From: Ustilago trichophora
Lineage: Eukaryota > Basidiomycota > Ustilaginomycetes > Ustilaginales > Ustilaginaceae
DNA: 64,000 nt
Assembly (NCBI GenBank): GCA_900323505.1
Contig: OOIN01000043.1
Location: forward strand, 744,001 to 808,000
Direction: 5' to 3'
Both the position numbers and the translations under genes were made by a program. This document shows, in pieces, positions 1-11,671 of this stretch (its first letter is position 1; each line of letters begins with the position of its first letter). A model generated the notes under the pieces. The model saw nothing but the letters and a program-made list of their open reading frames with translations. It made no database searches and was not told where the DNA came from.

Positions 1-2
1 TG

Positions 3-371
3 CTGCCACTGCAAATCCAGCTCAAGAGGCTCTCCAAGAGCACAACCAACGCCAAGTTCCAGGCCGAGGCCAAGCAGCTACTCGACAAGTCGCACCAGAC
101 CGCGCTCTGGGTTGGCAAGCAGCGTGACGCCATCGACTTCACACCAAAGGACCTCGACAAGGTCAAGGACTGGGAGATGGACACGAAGGAGAACCCGCTC
201 GAGGCCATGTTGAGGCTAGCCAAGAAAGTACGCGCTAAGCAGGAGGCGTTGATCAAGGCCCAAGCTCAGGTTGTCCGTGATGATGATGAGAGCGATGATG
301 ACGATGAGGAAGACGAGGAGGACGAAGAGGAGGGTGAAGAGATGGAGGTGGACGAGGAGGACGACGAGTAA
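3..371 (+). CDS. NOC2: Nucleolar complex protein 2, C-terminal end (partial)
   Basis: Frame 3 is open from the left edge to TAA at 369-371, giving about 122 C-terminal residues; the 5' part lies outside the window. The visible part starts with a basic segment (PLQIQLKRLSKST), followed by AKQLLDKSHQTALWVGKQR and FTPKDLDKVKDWE. The pattern of a residual helix, a lysine-rich ending and 'KDW' matches the end of the Noc2 family, which helps assemble and export pre-60S ribosomal particles. The last 40 or so residues are an almost pure Asp/Glu tail, as in many nucleolar proteins. The Noc2 call rests on this short segment, so an unrelated nucleolar protein with a similar tail is not excluded. Confidence 0.7.
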   Translation: MPLQIQLKRLSKSTTNAKFQAEAKQLLDKSHQTALWVGKQRDAIDFTPKDLDKVKDWEMDTKENPLEAMLRLAKKVRAKQEALIKAQAQVVRDDDESDDDDEEDEEDEEEGEEMEVDEEDDE

Positions 372-684
372 GTCTGCACCTTTTCGCGCTGCTGCATTGT
401 TGCCTACCATTTGTGTTTCGCCTTGTTCTCATGTGTAATTCTGTATCGGCAATCTGTCATTTGCATCGAGGCTGCTCTTTCTGTTACCGCTCGCTTTTCG
501 TGATCTTGAAATGCTTTTGAGTTGAACAACACCAACAACAGGGTGAAGATTTGATTGACTTTTTTGGACCCTCTTTTTTCTTTTTTTTTCTTTTTTTTCT
601 TTTTTTTTTTGCCTTCTTCTGAGAGCCGGGTGGCTGCTTAACTTAGCTGTTCGGGTGTCGTCGGCTAATTTCCGCCACTTCCAA

Positions 685-720
<36 letters not shown>

Positions 721-915
721 CAGAGGAAAGACGAACTTCTTGCACGTCCTTCTCTCTAAAGTCACCGTCCGGTTTGACCATCATCATCACCCAATCAATC
801 ATCACACACAAACCCCGATTACGCCCTTGACTCAGCTCATATGCTCCGCGCCTGACCACGTCCTAGCATCACCTATTCTCATTTCTGCCATTGGTTCAAG
901 TGCGTTGGCGCAACC
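372..915. other. Intergenic, NOC2 to IF-2, with poly(T) tracts
   Basis: No gene is seen here. It holds the NOC2 3' flank and the promoter and leader of the IF-2 gene. A T-rich run with single interruptions lies around 574-611, and a pure T34 run at 687-720 is about 195 bp before the IF-2 start. Confidence 0.7.
687..720 (+). repeat. Poly(T)34 homopolymer
   Basis: Thirty-four uninterrupted T bases upstream of the mitochondrial IF-2 gene. It could act as a nucleosome-excluding promoter element or be a simple slippage tract. Its exact length is also prone to sequencing error. Confidence 0.9.
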
Positions 916-3900
916 ATGCTGTCAAGAACGTCGCTTTCGCTGGCTAGCTCTTCACGGTTGGCAAGCTTGGCAGCTGCTTCGAGCTCTGCCAGAGCCACAG
1001 TAGCAGCACTCAGCACACCCTTACCTCCTTCGAGAAATCTCTCTTCCACCTCGCCTGTCGCATCGGGTCGAGGAGGCGATCGACCACCATCCTCGAATCG
1101 CAACAATGACCGTTCCGACTATCGCCCCCGCCGCCCGGATCATGCATCCTCATCTAATCAGAGATCCGGTAGCTCCAATGCAGGCAACACCGTAGCACAA
1201 TACAGCCGCAATCAAAGATTCGCGCCCGATGGTACGAGAAAGCGCCTCCCGCATCCCAACGCTAAGCCTCGTCAAAATCAAAATCAGAACCAGAATCAAA
1301 GCCGAAACGATCAACGATCTCCAAGGTCAAAGGATTGGTCTCCCCGAAACAACAATGGCGAAGGATACTCTCAAAGGCGCAATGATGAACCTGCGCTCAA
1401 GTTTGGCGCATCATCGGGCGATGGTGCAGGCTCCTCATCGGCAGCTGCTGCTGCCAAGAGGGACTCCACCTTTTCCAGGTTAAGAGCTCGAAATGCTTCT
1501 GCCACTGAAGACGGCGATCAAGGAGGCTCGCATCACAGGGATGCGGAGAGGTTCGGCGAATCAGGCGGTGTTGAGGAAGAGGCTGCAACCCCAGCAAGGG
1601 GTGGTGACGAGGGCATCTCCGAAGGCAAAAGCGTCGTTGACAAGTCGGATCGACACCACACAGCAAAGCACAAGAAGAAAGAAGGTCGAGGTTCCTTGCT
1701 CGATCGGGCGACCGACTACGACCGTAACTCGCGTCGAATCTCCTTTCCATCCCATTCTTCCTCTCATCGGCACTCGCGCCAGCAGGCTTATTCTGAGGCT
1801 AGCTCGGAAGCTCTCAGCTCTGACCGTGATCGCAAGCCTGCTCCCACATTCAAGCCCAAGCTGCTCCCCAAGGTGACGCGCAACATCTTCCTTCCGAGCG
1901 TCATCTCCGTAGTCATGCTTGCCACTCGTATGGAGAAGAAGCTTCGTGCGGTCCAGAATGTCATGACAGAGCTGGGCATGGAGGACACCCGACCGGATCT
2001 CATGCTCAAATTCGAGGACGCAGAAATGATTGCTGCTGAGCTTAATATTGTTGCTATCCCTAACGACGAGGCGAGTTTCGATATCTACCCTCGCCCCCCT
2101 CCTGCCACCCCTGAACAGGCTGCCAGTTTCCCTCTCCGCCCTCCCGTTGTCACCATCATGGGTCATGTCGATCACGGCAAGACCACTTTGCTCGACAAGC
2201 TTAGAAGCACTTCGGTCGCATCAGGTGAAGCGGGAGGTATCACTCAGCACATTGGTGCCTTTTCTGTGCCCATTTCCGGACGCGAGCAGACGAAGGGCAA
2301 AGAGAAGGGCTACCGAGGCATTCAGACTATCACCTTCCTCGACACGCCCGGACACGCTGCATTCACTGCTATGCGCGGACGTGGTGCCATGGTGACCGAC
2401 ATTGTTGTGCTCGTCGTTGCAGCCGATGACGGTGTCATGCCTCAGACTCGTGAGGTCATCCAGCTGGTCAAGAATGCCAACTCCGAAGTCGACACTTCGG
2501 ACGACATCAACATTCAACCGCCCGTCCAGATGGTTGTGGCACTCAACAAGATCGACAAGCCCGATGCAGACCCCGAGCGCGTCAAACGTGAACTCCTCGC
2601 CGCTGGCGTTGAGCTGGAGGAATTAGGCGGCGATATTCCCTGCGTTCACGTCTCTGGTAAGACGGGCAAAGGTCTTGACGACCTCGAAGAGACGGTTGCT
2701 ACCATTGCTGAGCTCGCCGATCTGCGTGCCGAGCGCGTTGGTCTGCCCGAAGGCTACGTTATCGAGTCGAAAGTCGACAAAGGTCGTGGCAACGTTGCTA
2801 CAGTATTGGTCAAACGGGGTGTCCTCGAAAAGGGCTCTTGCATCATTGCCGGCACGGCATGGTGCAAAGTGCGACAGATCCTGCATTCGAGCGGAAGACC
2901 GTTGGCGAGAGCATTTCCCGGCGACCCGGTGTTGGTCAGTGGCTGGAGGGAACTTCCCACTGCAGGCGACCTGCTGTTGGGAGGCACCGATGAGCAGTCG
3001 TGCAAGAAAGCGACGGAGAACAGAAAGCAGGTCGCCGAGCAGAAGCGATTGATAGCGGATGTCGAGCAGATCAACGAAGCGCGTCGCATCAAGGCCGAAC
3101 AGGACGAAGCAGAAGCCAGGCGCGAGTTTGAGGAGCGACAGCGTAGGCGAGCCGCTCGTCTTGCTGCTGATGACGGCAAAGATCCTCTTGCAGCCCTTGC
3201 CGCGCTCGACGAAGCTGCCGCCAACCCTTCGAAATCTGGTTTGGCCGAGTCTGAAGAGCTTGATTCTGAAGACAAATCCTCTGACTCGACCGCTATGGAA
3301 GCGGGGAAGAAGCTCCTCAACGTCATTGTCAAAGCCGACTATTCTGGTACAGTCGAAGCCGTCGTTGGCGCCATTTCTTCTATCGGCAACTCTGAAGCCG
3401 GGGTTAAGATCATCTCTGCCACCGTTGGTGAACCTACCGAGGGCGACATCGCCAGAGCCTCTGCCCTAGGCGCCACGATCATTGGCTTCAATGTGACTCC
3501 CTCGAAATCTGTCCTTCAATCGGCTGCTCGTGCCCAGCCAACCCCAGTCCCCGTGATTGTGAGCGACGTCATCTATCGGTTGATGGAGACTGTTTCTTCC
3601 TCTGTATCCGCCCTACTGCCCCCTCTCACCGAAGCCCGTGTACAGGGCGAAGCGACGATCTCCCAAATCTTTGACATCAACATCAAGGGCAAAAACTTCA
3701 AAAAGATTGCCGGATGCAAGGTCACCAACGGTACAATTCTCAAGAGCAACCTTGTTCGCATCCTTCGAGGGCCCAAGAGGGAAGAAGTTTACAGGGGTAA
3801 ATTGGACGACTTCAAGCACGTCAAGAAAGACGTAACAGAGATGAGGAAGGGTACCGAATGCGGAATGTCCTTTGACGGTTGGCAAGATTTGAAGGTTGAC

Positions 3901-3948
3901 GACGTCGTACAGTCGTTTACCGAAGTCATCGTCCCAAGGACACTGTAG
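916..3948 (+). CDS. IFM1: Mitochondrial translation initiation factor IF-2
   Basis: Single-exon gene of 1010 aa. IF-2 is the GTPase that brings initiator tRNA to the small subunit of mitochondrial ribosomes. The GTP-binding domain starts near residue 410: G1 is GHVDHGKTT (about residues 415-423), G2 lies in [11 protein letters not shown]3 is DTPGHAAF and G4 is NKID. Domain II and a C-terminal IF2 half with [18 protein letters not shown] follow. The first 330 or so residues are low complexity (Ser, Arg, Asn, including an N/Q run near residues 118-127), with an Arg/Ser/Ala-rich start that fits a mitochondrial presequence. This makes the protein longer than yeast Ifm1. ATG at 916 has A at -2 and C at -3; the upstream frame offers no better start. 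A (CA)n tract begins right after the stop. Confidence 0.95.
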   Translation: MLSRTSLSLASSSRLASLAAASSSARATVAALSTPLPPSRNLSSTSPVASGRGGDRPPSSNRNNDRSDYRPRRPDHASSSNQRSGSSNAGNTVAQYSRNQRFAPDGTRKRLPHPNAKPRQNQNQNQNQSRNDQRSPRSKDWSPRNNNGEGYSQRRNDEPALKFGASSGDGAGSSSAAAAAKRDSTFSRLRARNASATEDGDQGGSHHRDAERFGESGGVEEEAATPARGGDEGISEGKSVVDKSDRHHTAKHKKKEGRGSLLDRATDYDRNSRRISFPSHSSSHRHSRQQAYSEASSEALSSDRDRKPAPTFKPKLLPKVTRNIFLPSVISVVMLATRMEKKLRAVQNVMTELGMEDTRPDLMLKFEDAEMIAAELNIVAIPNDEASFDIYPRPPPATPEQAASFPLRPPVVTIMGHVDHGKTTLLDKLRSTSVASGEAGGITQHIGAFSVPISGREQTKGKEKGYRGIQTITFLDTPGHAAFTAMRGRGAMVTDIVVLVVAADDGVMPQTREVIQLVKNANSEVDTSDDINIQPPVQMVVALNKIDKPDADPERVKRELLAAGVELEELGGDIPCVHVSGKTGKGLDDLEETVATIAELADLRAERVGLPEGYVIESKVDKGRGNVATVLVKRGVLEKGSCIIAGTAWCKVRQILHSSGRPLARAFPGDPVLVSGWRELPTAGDLLLGGTDEQSCKKATENRKQVAEQKRLIADVEQINEARRIKAEQDEAEARREFEERQRRRAARLAADDGKDPLAALAALDEAAANPSKSGLAESEELDSEDKSSDSTAMEAGKKLLNVIVKADYSGTVEAVVGAISSIGNSEAGVKIISATVGEPTEGDIARASALGATIIGFNVTPSKSVLQSAARAQPTPVPVIVSDVIYRLMETVSSSVSALLPPLTEARVQGEATISQIFDINIKGKNFKKIAGCKVTNGTILKSNLVRILRGPKREEVYRGKLDDFKHVKKDVTEMRKGTECGMSFDGWQDLKVDDVVQSFTEVIVPRTL

Positions 3949-3961
3949 ACTTTCCAAGTAC

Positions 3962-3962
<1 letters not shown>

Positions 3963-4015
<53 letters not shown>

Positions 4016-4022
4016 CACACAC
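3963..4022 (+). repeat. (CA)n microsatellite in the IF-2 3' flank
   Basis: About 60 bp of nearly pure CA dinucleotides with one AA interruption near 4000. It starts only about 15 bp after the IF-2 stop and lies between two convergent genes. Confidence 0.95.
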
Positions 4023-4187
4023 CACTTTTGAAGCAACCATAGACGCACATACGCGCATATACGCATCACACACAACACACGCATAGCATTGAGCCTGGCG
4101 CGAAAAGGGTGCAACTTGGAGCAAAGGGTATAATTGAGCATAGATCTTCGTCTTTCTTCCGGCATATGAGATAAAATTGAAAGGAGT

Positions 4188-7100
4188 TTACTGTGCGGTT
4201 AGCGCAAGACGCTGCCTCCTCTCCTGACCAGCATTGTTGCTGACGCCGGTGGTGGTGGAAAGCGCCCTGCGCTGAGCAAGTAGCTGTCGAGCATGCTGTC
4301 GAGCTTGATTTACCGATTGCATTGGCTGCGGCTGCAAATTCTCCTTGCCCTCTTGTGCGGCACCAAACTGCGTCTTGGGCACGCTGGGGAAGTCAACTGC
4401 CACCTCCTGCACCTTGTTCACCTTCTTTCCCGCCTCTATCACTGCACTATCAGCCACCTTCTTACTCACCGGCAACCCAACGTCGCCAACCGCTCTCTGA
4501 GCATGTGCATTCTTCAGCGCAAACCTCGCATTCCGCTTGACCATGCCCAACTCCAACTGCTTGGCACTGAGCGCAATGCTGAAATGCACATTGTCCTCTT
4601 GGAGCGCATCATTTGCTCGGCCTAGCTTGAGTAGCTCTAAGTTTAAGGACGCGATCTGACGCTCGAGTTTGGTGACTCTGTCTGGTGCGGGAGTGGTCGG
4701 GTCGGTGTTGGTAGCAAGGTTGGAGGGAGTTGCAGTGACTGTGGGTGGACATGGCTCGTTCTTCGCCGGAGTGACGGGCGTGTGGAGCTGCGATTCGAGG
4801 TTGAGGATATGGCTCTCGAGCGAATGCACGCGGGTTGCCAAGGCGGCGGTGTGGGACTGTACGCTCTCATGCTGCTGCATCAGCTCATCGTGGTGGCCGG
4901 CGAGAGTTGTCAGCCGGGAATTGGTGAGGGTGAGAGTCTCTTCCAGTCGCTCGACCTGAGACTCCCGCTCGGCAATGGTTTCCCGTAGCGATTCCAGCTC
5001 TTCTTCTAGCTCTTCTTCCCTCTTGCTGTGTGACAGTGAATGTGAGTGAGGTTGGGACTGGGCTTCGGCGAGAGCTTCTTCGAGCTGTGCGATTCGGTCA
5101 TTTGCGGCGTCGTGCCGGGTAGTGAGCGATTCGAGGTCCTCGCGAAGGTCAGAGAGCTCTTCGAAACGGCGGTCGAGTTCGGCTGTTAGGTGCTCGTTTT
5201 GACGCTGCAGGTCGCGTCTCTCTGCAACAAGATCGGATGTTGAGCTTGCTTCTTGGAAGGTGTTCAAAGCAGTGGGAGTCGGTTTGTTAGCCAACTCACG
5301 TTCCAGCTCCTGCACCCGCTCCTGGAACTCTCGCTGCTCCATCGCTCGACGAATCTCAAAGTCTTTCTCCAAAGTCAGCCTGAGTTGTTCTTTCGCCTGC
5401 TCTACTTCTCGTTGCATCTGGTCTCCAGCCACTTGCACAGAGGTCGCTTGCTCGGCCAGCGACGACGAAGGGACAATGGTCGAGGCCGGATTCAACAGCC
5501 CTTGCATGCGCACTTCGAAGTCCCGTCTCTCGACCTCTCTCATTCTCCTTTCCTCTTGCAACTCTGTTTCCAGCTCTGATATGTTCTTCTCCTTGGACAG
5601 CGACGCGATTTGGCCCTGCAGAGTTTTGACCAGCTCTGCCATGTGCGCATCTTTCTCGTCTGCATCGGCTACCAATTCCTGATACTGCTCAGAGAGCTGC
5701 GAAAGCGTATATCGCAATTCGTCCAGCTCGGCCACATCATGGTCTCGTGCTTCGAGTGCAGCTTCGAGCTCTTTGATGCGGGCCATGGAGGCCGATAGCT
5801 GGGCGAGAAGGCGGGCGATGCGGGAATCAGAGAGCTGGGTGAGGGAGTTGAATGCATTTGCTACGAGACCGAGTTCGGGGAGCGACGGAAGCTGGGGCAA
5901 GGCGAGGGAGGGAGGGACGCGGGAGAGTTGCATCCGGGAGAAGCGGGCTGCGGAAGGTGATGAGTCGAGCTGATGGGTGGAGACCAGGGAGAGGTCCTGT
6001 TTGGCATCTTTGTTCGGACTCAAAGGTGAGGTCTTCTGGTCAGCGACCGGCTGGGAAGCGGTAGAGACGTCGCCAGATTGCTTCTTCTCCGATACAGAAG
6101 AGCATGTGGAGGATGAAGATGGCTCCTCCTCCTCGTTCTGTACTCCTTTGAAGCTGAATTCTGCTTGCGACTTCTGCTCTTCTTGCTTGACCTCATCTGG
6201 CCTCGCGGACATCAGGGTGGCCGAGGGGGTCCACTGCGGGGTACCAAAGTCAGCTGCTGGGGACGAGAATGCTTCTTGAGGAGCATTGGTGTGACTCCCT
6301 GAGGGAGTATGTAGAAGAGCTGGCGTTGCTGGTGTCGCTGGCGCGGGCGACCAGGCTTCTGCTGGACGTTGTGATGCTGGAGTAGCAAACGAGACCGATG
6401 TGGCTGGCGACCAGAAGCGAGATGGTGTGGCGCTTGCTAGCTTTGCCTCGGCGTGGCCGTTGGGCGTCTGTGGGGTAGATTGAGGCAGGGTCTCATCGCG
6501 ACTGTGTTGCTCGGCGACAGTCACTGCTGGAGTGTCTGCTGAGATTATCGGATGCTGACTCTGCTCTTCTGGAGTGGCAGGCTCCTGGTGTGCATGATGC
6601 TCATGCCTTGATGACTTCGACATAGACCGAGTCTCTGATACTTCATGCAACTCTACCACTGATGCCGCAGGGGAAGGAGAGGCGGCCACGTCCATGTTGA
6701 CGCTTCGCTGGCTGGCAGGGCTTTGCCACTGGGACGAGCCTCCCGCCGACAAAGGGGAAAAGTTGACAACACGCGAAAGGGGAGACGATTTTGCTGGTGT
6801 CACCATCCGTAGGCGTGCAAAGGACCTTGGAGTGCTCACTTTGTGAGAAACGGATGGCGGGGTGGCAAGAGCTGCAGGGCTGGATGGTGGTGAGCTACGC
6901 TCGGGTGGGGCGGGTACAGGGATGTTTGTCGAGTGGATTTTCTGTTGCTCGGCCAGCACCTCCGAGTGATGAGAGATCGTACCAGAAGTTGACTTTGCTG
7001 GTGATGGGGCCTTGCTGGAAGTATGAGGCTGATTGGCAGATGCGAAATCGCTCTCAATAACCGACGAATCCGAGGCATCTTTCTCGCACTCGACACCTTT

Positions 7101-8117
7101 GGGTTGAGATCTGGGTGGTCTTGAGGGTGACGCGAGTAAGAGAGATCGTTGAGAGTTGTGTATTTGTACAGCGGGAGAGGTGGGTAGCTGTGAGGCATCC
7201 TCGACGTACGACTCTTCTGGCACCATCGACAGGCCTTCCTGCCATTCGCTCTGGTTGATATCACCCATGCTATCTTGTGCAATTTCGTTTCTCCAAGAAG
7301 GAGAGCTCAATGGATCTTTCTGGGATGACGGTTGATCCTCTTGGAAGCGCTCGACGAGAGGTGAATCTTGAAAGGCTTGAGAATCCTGATCTTCGTTATC
7401 TTTGCTTAACCTGTCGCCTGGCGACGGACCCGTGTAGGAGTCAGACAGCACCCTCGCTGTAGGACTGCGACTAGGACTGCTACCATCCGAGCTTGCCGGA
7501 CTGTTGATGATGCCAGCCTCTAGCATTCTGGTGCGGAGGCTTTTGCCTGTGAAGGGCGTTGTGGGGTCTGGTCGTATGGGTCTCGCAGTGACGGTGGGGG
7601 AGGACGAAGTGCGATATCTGGGAGAGGACGACGAAGACTGTGCTGGAGGAAGATGTGCCTCGTCTAGACCGGCTAGCATATGAGCACCTGCTTGACGAAG
7701 AAAGCTCTCGCTGAAGGAGGCATTGCTAAAGTCGAAAGTGCCCAGACTGGAGCCCATGCTCTCGTTGCCATCCTTGACGCTGGGTGATGACCTGCGAGTG
7801 GATCTATTCTTGCTGCTGGAGTGCGATGATGAGGCATCCGGTGGGCTTGGTGTCCATGCGTTCCCTGAAGAGTCGTGCTGCACTTGGGTGAATCGACTCG
7901 GCCCTGGAGTAGCAATGAAGCTGGCTGAGCGGAGTGGCTGGGAGGGACCCGACACTGATGTGGCCGGGTTGATGAGAGCTGAGTTGGATGTCGATGACAG
8001 ATGCGATGCCGGGTCAGAAGGAGGCGATGGTCGCGGATAGAGTCTATCGCTGTGTATCGATGCCGCGGATAGATCCGATAGATCGCTGTGGTCGGCAGGA
8101 AGCGAAGCGTCCATCAT
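4188..8117 (-). CDS. Large Ser/Pro-rich coiled-coil protein, function unknown
   Basis: Single-exon gene of 1309 aa, not recognised. Residues 1 to about 740 are low complexity (Ser/Pro/Thr, with many SP and TP pairs) and probably disordered. From about 745 to 1180 the sequence is heptad-like (RIKELEAALEARDHDVAEL, ELETELQEERRMREVERRDF, REETIAERESQVERLEETL), so a long coiled coil is predicted. Near the C-terminus another short coil (LERQIASLNLELLKL) is followed by a basic stretch and a KEN tripeptide at about 1258-1260. The many SP/TP sites and the KEN box would suit a cell-cycle-regulated spindle-pole, septin or cytoskeletal scaffold, but that is inference. Start is the first of two adjacent ATGs. 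The gene converges on IF-2 with a 239-bp gap and diverges from MRD1. Confidence 0.8.
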   Translation of the reverse strand: MMDASLPADHSDLSDLSAASIHSDRLYPRPSPPSDPASHLSSTSNSALINPATSVSGPSQPLRSASFIATPGPSRFTQVQHDSSGNAWTPSPPDASSSHSSSKNRSTRRSSPSVKDGNESMGSSLGTFDFSNASFSESFLRQAGAHMLAGLDEAHLPPAQSSSSSPRYRTSSSPTVTARPIRPDPTTPFTGKSLRTRMLEAGIINSPASSDGSSPSRSPTARVLSDSYTGPSPGDRLSKDNEDQDSQAFQDSPLVERFQEDQPSSQKDPLSSPSWRNEIAQDSMGDINQSEWQEGLSMVPEESYVEDASQLPTSPAVQIHNSQRSLLLASPSRPPRSQPKGVECEKDASDSSVIESDFASANQPHTSSKAPSPAKSTSGTISHHSEVLAEQQKIHSTNIPVPAPPERSSPPSSPAALATPPSVSHKVSTPRSFARLRMVTPAKSSPLSRVVNFSPLSAGGSSQWQSPASQRSVNMDVAASPSPAASVVELHEVSETRSMSKSSRHEHHAHQEPATPEEQSQHPIISADTPAVTVAEQHSRDETLPQSTPQTPNGHAEAKLASATPSRFWSPATSVSFATPASQRPAEAWSPAPATPATPALLHTPSGSHTNAPQEAFSSPAADFGTPQWTPSATLMSARPDEVKQEEQKSQAEFSFKGVQNEEEEPSSSSTCSSVSEKKQSGDVSTASQPVADQKTSPLSPNKDAKQDLSLVSTHQLDSSPSAARFSRMQLSRVPPSLALPQLPSLPELGLVANAFNSLTQLSDSRIARLLAQLSASMARIKELEAALEARDHDVAELDELRYTLSQLSEQYQELVADADEKDAHMAELVKTLQGQIASLSKEKNISELETELQEERRMREVERRDFEVRMQGLLNPASTIVPSSSLAEQATSVQVAGDQMQREVEQAKEQLRLTLEKDFEIRRAMEQREFQERVQELERELANKPTPTALNTFQEASSTSDLVAERRDLQRQNEHLTAELDRRFEELSDLREDLESLTTRHDAANDRIAQLEEALAEAQSQPHSHSLSHSKREEELEEELESLRETIAERESQVERLEETLTLTNSRLTTLAGHHDELMQQHESVQSHTAALATRVHSLESHILNLESQLHTPVTPAKNEPCPPTVTATPSNLATNTDPTTPAPDRVTKLERQIASLNLELLKLGRANDALQEDNVHFSIALSAKQLELGMVKRNARFALKNAHAQRAVGDVGLPVSKKVADSAVIEAGKKVNKVQEVAVDFPSVPKTQFGAAQEGKENLQPQPMQSVNQARQHARQLLAQRRALSTTTGVSNNAGQERRQRLALTAQ

Positions 8118-8793
8118 GATGCCTGTCGTATGATGCCTCGGAATTGAGATGGCAGACGGATGGTTAGGCCAATATGTGATTCAAGGTATTGTATTAAGGT
8201 ATAGAAGATTGATCCGAACACTTGCATTCAGCAATCGGATGTGCCGACTAGGGTGAACCCTGCAGCGTTCCACCAACAAAAAGTCCTCCACACTCTGCTG
8301 CTTTCCAACCTTCCAAAACCCACACGGCATCAAAAGCCCTGCGTGTTTTGGCGCGTTGCAGAAGTGTATCACGTGACTTTGAATGCCTTGGCCAACGGCT
8401 AAAACTTCTAGAAAAAAAAAAGTTGAGACGCAGCAGGAAGAAAGAAAAAGAAAAAGACAAAAAAAGGAAAAAAAAGAAAAATTTCTGGCTCAGCCGTGGC
8501 CTACTTAAACCCTGCTCCTCCTGGTTGCAGAGCCTCTTTCCGAATCCCTCGACCGCTTCTCAGCGTCCACCTCCCAATACCACCGTCCCAATCCATATAC
8601 CCAACGGCATCGCCGACCACGTTTCAAATCCTTCCATCTCCTACTCTAGTGCAGTCAAGCCAGCTGCCATACGCTGTGTACAGCTCTGGTCAGCTCACAG
8701 TCTCTCATCAAGCATTCCGACTGCTTCTGTATCATATTGTCCCTTCTTCAAGTTCCTTGTCCCTCCTTCGCTCCTCCTAATAGCTAATTTGCC
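8118..8793. promoter_or_regulatory. Divergent promoter region, coiled-coil gene and MRD1
   Basis: Shared 676-bp upstream region. It contains an A-rich purine tract (about 8408-8480, mostly A and G) and a pyrimidine-rich leader before MRD1 (about 8510-8780). No TATA box stands out and no other gene is seen. Confidence 0.5.
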
Positions 8794-11671
8794 ATGTCGC
8801 GTCTCATCGTGCGTGGCTTGCCCTCGTACCTCACAGATGCGAGGCTACGGGAGCACTTTTCGCAAAAGGGTGCCGTCACTGACGTCAAGCTCATGCGCCG
8901 TCCCGACGGAACTTCTCGTAAATTTGGTTTTGTTGGTTACCGATCCGAGGAGGAAGCCCAACAAGCTCTCGACTACTTTAATCGCACTTTCATCGATACC
9001 GCACGCATCTCGATCGAGTTCGCCAAGAAGATCGGCGACGAAGAACTTGCCAAGCAACGCGAGGAACGCAGAAATAAGCGAAATGCCGGTCTAGTCGAAG
9101 AGGCCCAGCCCTCGAACAGTGATGCCCGCAAGAGGAAAGCTGACAAGGCCGATTCCAAGGATGAAGAGGTTGGCAAGAAGAAGTCCAAAAAGGGCGGTGC
9201 CATCTCCTTCGAAGAGTTCATGTCAGTCATGCAGCCCAAAGCCAAGCGCAAGGCATGGCAGAACGAAGATGCCCTGCCAGAGCAAACGATGCAAGACATC
9301 ATCGCTCCAGTAGAGGTCATCGAGAAAAAAGCCGCGAAAAAGGCAGCGAAGAAGGCCAACGCAGAAGCCGCCGCATCAGCAGCTGCCAAAGCAGCAGCTC
9401 AGACATCTGAAGCACAAGACGAGTCGGAACCAGAACCAGACGCCACAGCAAATGATGTCGGTCTCACAGACGAAGAATACATGCGTCTTCGTATGAAGCA
9501 CAAGGTCGGCACCGACCTCGATACCCTCGAAGAAGACTCTTCCGCTCCTCAGTTCGAGCAGTCCGACGATGAAAAGGATACTAAAGCTCAAGAGTCCAAT
9601 TCCGACTCGGAAGATGAAGAAGTCAACGACGAAGAACTCGAGCGCAAGCAAGCCGAACAGCGCCGCAAAGCAGAGGAGGCAGCCGAAAAGGATCAAAAGA
9701 TTGTTGATCAGATCATGGAGAGCGGTCGTCTCTTCATCCGCAACCTTCCCTTTGCTGCAAATCAAGACGAGATCCAGAGCTTCTTTGAGAGCTTTGGCAC
9801 TGTCAAGCAGGTAAGTTCTCAGATTTTACTCCCAGATGATGACCACCACTGCTGGCCAGGCTTGTACGGCGACTGGAACGACCACGACCACGACTTTTTG
9901 CATGATGACATATTAGTATAGGGACAGCAGAGCAACATGCGGTGCTGATAACCTACTGGAATCTAGATAGTAAAATGAATTCGTTTCTGATCCGCAAAAA
10001 GTCGGTCGTCGTCGTCGTTACTTTCCCCTGCATCCTCGAGCCCACACTTGCGAGCTAGCAGAGCCATTGCAACGCCATTGCAACACAGAAGACTGACCAC
10101 TTTTGTCGCATTTGATCTCTGCATCGATCACACAGGTTCACATCCCCCTAGACAAGCAAACCAAAGCCTCTAAAGGTCTTGCTTTCGTGTCGTTCTCTGA
10201 CCCTGCCCATGCCCTTGCGGCATACCGCGCCAAGGATGGCTCCACTTTCCAAGGTCGCTTGCTGCATCTCCTCCCCGCAGTCAACAAGGACGCACCAGCT
10301 GAGTCCGATAAGAAGGCCGCCACGCTCAAACAGACCCGAGCCGAGCAGAAAAAGCAGGACGCAGGCAAGGACTTCAACTGGTCCATGCTGTACATGTCTT
10401 CCGATGCTGTCGCCTCGTCCATCGCCGACAGGCTCGGCGTGAGCAAGTCTGACATCCTCAACCCCGGCGCCGACGGTGGACCTGACAATGCCGCTGTCCG
10501 TCTTGCCCTCGCTGAAACCCGAATTATTCAAGAGACCAAGGAGTTCTTTGCGCAGGAAGGAATCAATGTTGATGCCTTCAATGGCAAAAAAGGCGAGCGT
10601 TCAGATACCACCATTCTTGTCAAGAACATCCCTTATGGAACATCGGTCGAAGAGATCCAGAAGCTTTTTGCAGACCACGGCGAGGTGGACAAAGTCCTCA
10701 TCCCGCCCAGCGGCACCATCGCCGTCGTCGAGATGCCCGTTGTCGCCGAGGCAAAAGTCGCATTCCGCGCCATCGCGTACAAGCGATTCAAGGGTGGCAT
10801 CCTTTACCTCGAGAAAGCACCCGTTGGGTTGCTGACACCAAAGGCTGCCGGAGAGAAGAAGCTCGCCCAAGCGCCTATCGTCGGCAAGTCTATCGACTCG
10901 GCATCCAACCCTACTTCCAACATTTCATCCACACAAGACGAGGCGGTGGATGGAGCAACGCTCTACGTTAAGAATCTTTCCTTCTCGACCACAGACGATC
11001 GACTTGCATCCGCCTTCCATGGACTTTCGGATTACGCATTTGCCCGCATCCAAACCAAGCCAGATCCGCGTCGACCCGGTGCCCGCCTGTCGATGGGCTA
11101 CGGCTTTGTTGGGTTCAAGAGCGTTCCTGCTGCGAAAACAGCGCAGAAGGCGATGGACGGCAAAGTGCTCGACGGTCACACGCTCGTGGTCACCTTTGCC
11201 CGACGCAACGCCGAGACTTCCACCTCGTCCAGTTTGTCTTCCTCTGGCGGTTCGACCAAGATTCTCATCAAGAACCTGCCATTTGAAGCGACCAAGAAAG
11301 ACATTCGAGATCTCTTCTCCTCGCAGGGTCAGCTCAAATCCGTCCGCTTGCCCAAGAAGTTCGACAACAGCACCCGCGGATTTGGCTTTGTCGAATACAC
11401 AACAGTCCGCGAGGCCCAAGCTGCCTTCGAAGCCCTCAAGCATACCCATCTGTTGGGCAGACACTTGGTCCTACAGTGGTCCAAGACAGCATCTAATGCA
11501 GAGGAAGAGGTCGAAATGCAACGCAGCAAGACCAAGTCCGGTTTTGTCGCAGGTGACGAAGGCGAGCGCGCTGACAAGAAGGGCAAGATCAAGCTCAGCA
11601 GTCAGCAGATCAACGACGCCGTGCGCAAAGCGAGGAAGAACAGGGACGACGTCGAGGACGATGATGAGTAA
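8794..11671 (+). CDS. MRD1: MRD1, multiple RNA-binding-domain protein of the SSU processome
   Basis: Two exons, 8794-9810 and 10136-11671, give 850 aa. The donor is CAG|GTAAGT and the acceptor CACAG|GTT; both junctions are in phase 0 and fall inside an RRM, joining GTVKQ to VHIPLDKQ. Mrd1 binds 35S pre-rRNA and U3 snoRNA and is needed for the early cleavages that make 18S rRNA. Five RRMs are visible: about residues 1-80 (RNP1 KFGFVGY), 311-390 (LFIRNL, KGLAFVSF), 497-570 (ILVKNI), 613-690 (LYVKNL, GYGFVGF) and 713-790 (ILIKNL, GFGFVEY). RRMs 1 and 2 are separated by a charged linker rich in Lys and Glu, typical of nucleolar proteins. The intron of 325 bp is long for this window. Confidence 0.95.

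Noticed and set aside
3613..4165. Minus-strand frames with long Cys/Val runs near 3.6-4.2 kb
   Set aside because: Translation of the (CA)n microsatellite on the opposite strand gives CVCVCV; not a cysteine-rich gene.
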